A stretch of DNA of 64,000 bases from Micrococcus endophyticus (GTDB lineage: Bacteria > Actinomycetota > Actinomycetes > Actinomycetales > Micrococcaceae), in NCBI RefSeq assembly GCF_014205115.1, contig NZ_JACHMW010000001.1, forward strand, positions 2,170,001-2,234,000. Reading direction: 5' to 3'. Position numbers and translations under genes: made by a program. Shown piece after piece: positions 60,453-64,000 of this stretch; the first letter of the stretch is position 1, and each line of letters starts with the position of its first letter. The notes beneath the pieces are model-generated. The model did not search any database and had not been told where the DNA came from. It worked only from the letters and a program-made list of their open reading frames with translations.

Positions 60453-60621
60453 GTCGAAAGGATCGTGGACCTGCGTGACGCCGCCGCACTTGCGACCCTC
60501 GGCATCGACCTCGCCGACGCCTGGAGGAGGCCGGTGCGCACGGGTTGATCGACCCGTCCCGCACGGCCCCCGGGCTGTGGCATCTCACCCTGTTCCGGTG
60601 GAACGAGGGCGGAGTGCCCCG
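60453..60621 (+). pseudogene. Broken RES gene, copy 3
   Basis: VERIVDLRDAAALATLGIDLADA is followed, after an internal deletion and frameshift near 60523, by EEAGAHGLIDPSRTAPGLWHLTLFRWNEGG. Both parts match the intact RES at 47.1 kb. The catalytic Arg/Tyr region and the central Trp-Lys-Pro part are missing. Confidence 0.8.
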
Positions 60622-60749
60622 AGGACCGGTGGATCCTGGCGCAGTGAGGACTCAGCGATCCATCGCAAGGGCGCCTACCGTGTCCAGGACCCTCCGTAGG
60701 CTCGAGGTGCAGTCGGGGTAGATGCCCCGGACGAAGAGAGGACATTGGT

Positions 60750-61757
60750 ATGACCACCAAGGCGGGGCTCATCGCGGCCGCTTCCGACACGCTGCACACC
60801 GGACCTCGGCTGTTTGCAAGTTTGGAAGCAGGCGCGACGGTCTTCGGTGGGCCTGACGGTGAGGTCGTGCCGGATTCGCCCGGGCTGTACGCGGTGGTCG
60901 CGCAGGATCCGAACGTGGTGCAGACCGAACTGCGCTTGGACGCGTCTGCCAGCGCAGGCGACGTGCTCTACATCGGGAAGGCTGAGGACAGTCTGCGCAA
61001 ACGTCAGGCCGGTAAGCATTTCGCGGACGGCGGGACCGCGCGCTCCACCCTGCGCCGCACCCTGGCCGCACTCCTGGTGGATCGGCTGGACCTGAAGCCG
61101 CTTGCCGTCGCCTCCGCGGGCCGATTCACCCTCACCCCGGAGAGCGGCGAGCAGCTGACCATCTGGATGCGGCGTCACCTCGCCGTCCGCGTGTGGCAGG
61201 CACCCGCCGGGTTCGCAGAAGTGACGCCGCTCGGTGGCATCGAGAAGTCTGTGATCGACACGCACACCCCGCCGTTGAACCTCACCTACGGCGGCACCAG
61301 CCCCGAAGCACAGCTGCTCCGCCAGCGCATCCGGAAGGCCCGCACGGCCATGGCGGAGCAGGCGAAGCGTGGTGTGGACGTGGTGCAGGCCGACTCGTCG
61401 GCGTGCGCGACCGTCGGCGACTTGTTCCGCCGCCGCCCCCGCCAGTACGGGCTGCGGGGAAGCATCGGTCTCTGGGAGGAGCTCGCTGAACGGCTCGACG
61501 ACACCCCCATGCCCACCAGTGAGTATGAACTCGGCCGGCTCCTGCACGATGCGCTCGAACGCTCCCTCGAGGGGGCCGAGCCCTACGACGAGGACAAGGT
61601 CAACGTGGAGCGGTTCAACCGCGGAGGCATGAGTCAGGGCCTCGTCCACCTGCCCTGGTGGGAGGACCAAGCCATCCCGCTCCTCCTCGACCGCTGGGGA
61701 GCCTGGGCGGACACCCAGGGTCTCCTCGGCCCGGAGGACTTCATCGGGAGCTGGTGA
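60750..61757 (+). CDS. GIY-YIG nuclease family protein
   Basis: A protein of 335 residues. Residues about 45-180 form a GIY-YIG domain: SPGLYAVV for GIY, DVLYIGKAEDSLRKRQAGKHF for YIG with the following Arg, and EKSVIDTHTPPLNLTYGG with the metal-binding Glu. The C-terminal 130 residues are an unrecognised extension (STSEYELGRLLHDALERSLEG-like helices, HLPWWEDQAIPLLLDRWG). GAGAGGA precedes the ATG. The gene sits between a RES remnant and a GNAT gene cut after 47 codons, exactly where the intact RES-GNAT pair at 47-48 kb has its junction, so it seems to have inserted there. Confidence 0.85.
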   Translation: MTTKAGLIAAASDTLHTGPRLFASLEAGATVFGGPDGEVVPDSPGLYAVVAQDPNVVQTELRLDASASAGDVLYIGKAEDSLRKRQAGKHFADGGTARSTLRRTLAALLVDRLDLKPLAVASAGRFTLTPESGEQLTIWMRRHLAVRVWQAPAGFAEVTPLGGIEKSVIDTHTPPLNLTYGGTSPEAQLLRQRIRKARTAMAEQAKRGVDVVQADSSACATVGDLFRRRPRQYGLRGSIGLWEELAERLDDTPMPTSEYELGRLLHDALERSLEGAEPYDEDKVNVERFNRGGMSQGLVHLPWWEDQAIPLLLDRWGAWADTQGLLGPEDFIGSW

Positions 61758-61775
61758 CCCGACAGTGTGTGGTGC

Positions 61776-61921
61776 CTGCCGCCGTCCTCGATGGCTTCCT
61801 TCGCCTCCGGCCGGGTGACGCGCGGGCGCACAGGGAAGGGCCACGCGTTGCCGGTGAGCAGCGCAATGAGCTCCGCGCGGTCCGCGCCGGCGGGGTCGAG
61901 ACGGGTGATGGCGACCGTCAT
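61776..61921 (-). pseudogene. N-terminal fragment of a GNAT acetyltransferase paralogue
   Basis: MTVAITRLDPAGADRAEL, LLTGNAWPFPVRPRVTRPEAKEAI matches the start of the GNAT at 47.6-48.2 kb (MTVTLVRLDLAG, LLSENAWPFHVDPRPTRRQAEEAV). Similarity stops after about 47 codons, 19 bp from the end of the GIY-YIG gene. The acetyl-CoA-binding part is absent. Confidence 0.8.
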
Positions 61922-61986
61922 GGGGCGGGGGTGGGTGCCGGCATCTTGCGCCCCTCCCCACCCGCGCCCCTTCCGAGCCCGACACA

Positions 61987-62008
61987 ATGCATACATCCAT
62001 GCATGCAT
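61987..62008. promoter_or_regulatory. ATGCAT repeats upstream of the GntR gene
   Basis: ATGCATACATCCATGCATGCAT: two ATGCAT palindromes and a further overlapping copy within 22 bp, 18 bp before the GntR start and next to its -10. A likely operator for GntR autoregulation. Confidence 0.5.
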
Positions 62009-62013
62009 CTGAT

Positions 62014-62019
62014 TATTCT
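62014..62019 (+). promoter_or_regulatory. Candidate -10 element of the gntR-lrgA-lrgB operon
   Basis: TATTCT, close to consensus, ends seven bases before the ATG at 62027; no Shine-Dalgarno. A leaderless transcript is likely. Confidence 0.55.
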
Positions 62020-62026
62020 GGCCCGC

Positions 62027-62737
62027 ATGACTCCACTCTCCGACCCCTTGTGGGGCAGTCGTGCCACGGCTGCCGGCCGCCTGGCCCACGACGTCGCCTG
62101 GCGCATCGTCCGCGGTGAGATCCACGCGGGGGAGATGCTCACCGAGGTCCAGCTCTCCACGGAGGCCGGCATCTCCCGGACGCCGGCCCGGGAGGCCCTC
62201 CTCCAGCTCGAGAGCTGGGGTCTGGTGCGGCTCCTCCCCAAGAAGGGTGCGGCCGTGCAGGCCCTCACGCCGCAGAGCGTGGCCGACCTCACGGCCCTGC
62301 GCGGCCTCCTCGAGTCCACCGCCCTCGCCACGGTCGCCGCGCGGCCCGACGCCGTCGGGCCCCTCGTCGCCACGCTCACCGCCAACCTGGAGCAGCAGCG
62401 CGCCGCCCTGGACGCAGGCGACCTTGCGGCGTTCTCCGCACTGGACGTGCGCTTCCACCGGGACGTGATCGCCACCTGCGGCAACGCCGCCTTCGACGAG
62501 GTCGTGCGCACCTTCGCCCCCCGCCTGGCCCGCCTCATCCACGCCGCCACCGGCGGATCCGTCGACGCCGCCCGCCGCCTCCTCGACGGGCACGCAGAGA
62601 TCTGCGCTCAGCTGGCCGCCGGGCGCGCCGCAGACGCCCAGCGCGCCCTCCAGGCACACCTCGACGCCGCGGGGACCGGCGTCGTCGTCCCCGGCCTGCT
62701 GACCGTAGGCCCGTCCGAGGCAGGTGAACCCCGATGA
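62027..62737 (+). CDS. GntR (FadR-type) transcriptional regulator
   Basis: A protein of 236 residues. The N-terminal winged helix is plain: AHDVAWRIVRGEIHAGEMLTEVQLSTEAGISRTPAREALLQLESWGLVRLLPKKGAAV. The C-terminal FCD-type effector domain has TALRGLLESTALATVAARPD, FSALDVRFHRDVIATCGNAAFDEVV with the metal-binding Asp/His, and HAEICAQLAAGRAADAQRALQAHL. The TGA overlaps the ATG of lrgA (ATGA), so it heads an operon with the Lrg-type pair and likely represses it until an organic acid binds. Confidence 0.93.
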   Translation: MTPLSDPLWGSRATAAGRLAHDVAWRIVRGEIHAGEMLTEVQLSTEAGISRTPAREALLQLESWGLVRLLPKKGAAVQALTPQSVADLTALRGLLESTALATVAARPDAVGPLVATLTANLEQQRAALDAGDLAAFSALDVRFHRDVIATCGNAAFDEVVRTFAPRLARLIHAATGGSVDAARRLLDGHAEICAQLAAGRAADAQRALQAHLDAAGTGVVVPGLLTVGPSEAGEPR

Positions 62738-63096
62738 TCGAGGGCCTGCTGATCCTGCTGCTCTGCCAGCTGGCGGGCACGCTCGTGGCCGACACACTGC
62801 ACCTGCCGATCCCCGGGGCCGTGCTGGGCATGCTCCTGCTGCTCGGCCTGCTCGCGTGGCGTCGGCCGGCCGAGGACGCGCCGGTGATGACGGCGAGCCA
62901 TCACCTGCTCCAGCACCTGCCGCTGCTGTTCGTCCCGGCGGGCGTCGGCGTCGTCGCGGTGCTGGGCCTCATCGGGGAACACCGGGCGCTGATGCTGGTC
63001 GGCTTCGTGGTGCCCTGGCTGCTGGGGTTGGTGGTCACCGCCGGCGTCGCCGCCCCGCTCGCCCGCCGCCTCACGGACGGGGAGGACGCACAGTGA
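62734..63096 (+). CDS. lrgA: CidA/LrgA family membrane protein
   Basis: A protein of 120 residues with four membrane helices: IEGLLILLLCQLAGTLVADTL, PIPGAVLGMLLLLGLLAW, the LPLLFVPAGVGVVAVLG block diagnostic of the family, and MLVGFVVPWLLGLVVTAGVAA. Holin-like proteins of this type influence murein hydrolase activity or export small acids such as pyruvate or glycolate. Overlaps gntR upstream (ATGA) and lrgB downstream (GTGA). Confidence 0.92.
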   Translation: MIEGLLILLLCQLAGTLVADTLHLPIPGAVLGMLLLLGLLAWRRPAEDAPVMTASHHLLQHLPLLFVPAGVGVVAVLGLIGEHRALMLVGFVVPWLLGLVVTAGVAAPLARRLTDGEDAQ

Positions 63097-63827
63097 ACGC
63101 CGCCGAACTCACCGACTCCCTCGCCGAGGCCTGGGACGCGCTCCTGCACACACCGCTGTTCGGCATCGCGCTGACCCTCGCCGTGGCCGTGCTCGCCCGC
63201 CGCCTGTGGCTCGCCGCCCGGCAGACCGCCCTGCTCACGCCCGTGCTCGTGACGATCGTGCTGGTGGCCGCGTTCCTGGCCCTGACCGGCATCGACTACG
63301 AGACCTACATGATCGGCGGCAGCTACCTCACCTTCCTGCTGGGCCCTGCCACCGTGGCCCTCGCCGTCCCCCTGTACCGGGCCGGGCCTGACATCCGGAA
63401 GCTGCTGCTGCCGATCGCCGTCGGGGTCACCGTCGGCTCGCTGACCGCCATGGTGAGCGCCGTGCTGATCGTGCGGCTGATGGGCGGGAACGCCGCGCTG
63501 GCCGCCACGTTCGCCCCCAAGTCCGCGACGACGCCGATCGCCATGGCCGTGGCCGACGCCGGCGGCGGGATCGTCTCCCTCGCCGCCGTGCTCCCCGTGC
63601 TCACCGGCGTGCTCGGCGCCGTGTTCGCCCCCTGGGTGCTCGACCGGCTGCGCGTGCGCGACCCCCGCGTGCGCGGCCTGGCCATCGGCGTGAGCTCCCA
63701 CGGCATCGGCACCGCCCGCGCCCTCGCCGAGGGGCCCAAGACCGGCGCGTTCTCCGCCCTCGCCATGGCCTGCTCCGGCGTGCTCACCGCCCTGCTGGCC
63801 CCGCTGGTGCTGGCGATGACGGGGTGA
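63093..63827 (+). CDS. lrgB: CidB/LrgB family membrane protein
   Basis: A protein of 244 residues with about eight helices. Family blocks: YMIGGSYLTFLLGPATVALAVPLYR, GVTVGSLTAMVSAVLIVRLMGG, FAPKSATTPIAMAVAD and AIGVSSHGIGTARALAEG. It works as a pair with the LrgA-like protein, probably as an exporter (plant and bacterial homologues carry glycolate, glycerate or pyruvate) or as an antiholin; the GntR partner favours metabolite transport. GTG start in a 4-bp overlap with lrgA. Confidence 0.94.
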   Translation: MNAAELTDSLAEAWDALLHTPLFGIALTLAVAVLARRLWLAARQTALLTPVLVTIVLVAAFLALTGIDYETYMIGGSYLTFLLGPATVALAVPLYRAGPDIRKLLLPIAVGVTVGSLTAMVSAVLIVRLMGGNAALAATFAPKSATTPIAMAVADAGGGIVSLAAVLPVLTGVLGAVFAPWVLDRLRVRDPRVRGLAIGVSSHGIGTARALAEGPKTGAFSALAMACSGVLTALLAPLVLAMTG

Positions 63828-63958
63828 GGGGCCGGGCGGCCTTCTTACCGTGTCCGCCCCGCCTGCCACCCTGGTCCTCTTCCTTCCCCGCGGGCCGCCC
63901 GCCGGCCCGCGCAGGCGCGGTGACGCGGCCCGGTCCTGCGAACGAGAGGACCCCACCC

Positions 63959-64000
63959 ATGATGGGCCCGTCCCACGCGGCCACCGGCGCCGCGGCCTGG
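63959..64000 (+). CDS. Start of a gene cut by the window end (possibly DUF457 / YdjM-type metal-dependent hydrolase)
   Basis: GAGAGGA precedes ATGATG, and the 14 codons present read MMGPSHAATGAAAW. This resembles the N terminus of membrane-bound metal-dependent hydrolases of the YdjM/DUF457 group (MMGPTHxxxGAAxW), but 14 residues are too few to be sure. The 130 bp before it hold no other gene. Confidence 0.4.
   Translation, partial: MMGPSHAATGAAAW

Noticed and set aside
59793-60621. XRE gene plus RES remnant as a working toxin-antitoxin pair
   Set aside because: The RES part is deleted and frameshifted, and the XRE protein lacks the usual antitoxin C-terminal domain.
1-64000. tRNA or rRNA genes and insertion sequences
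   Set aside because: I found no cloverleaf-like tRNA, no rRNA segments and no transposase or terminal inverted repeats of an IS by reading; short or degenerate ones could have been missed.

Overview
The window is from a very high G+C actinobacterium of the Micrococcaceae, most like Micrococcus luteus: codon third positions are almost all G/C, GTG starts and 4-bp GTGA/ATGA overlaps are common, and gene order matches the replication-origin neighbourhood of actinobacterial chromosomes. Two blocks that lie either side of oriC in Mycobacterium tuberculosis are found here side by side. The first is pcnA / NUDIX / murJ / pseudokinase / trxB / trxA (Rv3907c-Rv3914 equivalents). The second is ino1 / GT87 / rpsF-ssb-rpsR-rplI / dnaB (Rv0046c-Rv0058 equivalents). 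The main oriC is probably to the left, outside the window.

Layout. 1-8.1 kb: thioredoxin system and lipid II flippase, with the MviN protein split into two genes, then NUDIX and CCA-adding enzyme. 8.2-17.7 kb: small Rho-N-like protein, O-acyltransferase, inositol-phosphate synthase, GT87 membrane glycosyltransferase, M18 aminopeptidase, a DUF559 nuclease-like gene bracketed by two 50-bp palindromic elements, and a DUF1697 gene. 17.8-19.8 kb: rpsF-ssb-rpsR-rplI with a leader that can hide the rpsF Shine-Dalgarno. 19.9-34.4 kb: an insertion between rplI and dnaB carrying an MFS gene framed by direct repeats, a RimK / zinc protease / AstE-like trio, and a two-armed catabolic cluster: CoA-transferase, thioesterase and two glutaryl-CoA-dehydrogenase-like enzymes, plus enoyl-CoA hydratase, 3-hydroxyacyl-CoA dehydrogenase, a TAXI-TRAP transporter and a LysR regulator. 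The cluster reads as uptake and CoA-dependent oxidation of a short dicarboxylate, glutarate being the best guess.

34.4-36.5 kb: dnaB behind a 0.78-kb upstream region with several DnaA-box-like 9-mers. 36.6-44.5 kb: accessory island. It holds a lower-G+C P-loop ATPase broken by one TAG, an amidase remnant, a DUF1963 gene with two in-frame TAGs, a GIY-YIG gene, and a large SF1 helicase with an adjoining membrane-protein gene (a candidate two-gene defence unit). 44.5-50 kb: CoA-transferase, a methyltransferase broken by a TGA, RidA, RES toxin, GNAT, a DUF6226-like gene and an alpha/beta hydrolase. 50-53.6 kb: glpK, a glpF remnant and glpD.

53.6-62 kb is a gene graveyard. Eroded paralogous pieces of the RES, GNAT and hydrolase genes from 47-50 kb lie among intact genes of defence or regulation type: AlbA_2/HATPase, Fic with a 14-bp inverted-repeat operator, XRE and GIY-YIG. 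The window ends with a GntR-lrgA-lrgB operon and the first codons of another gene. Several genes look leaderless, with a TANNNT-like hexamer ending six or seven bases before the start codon.
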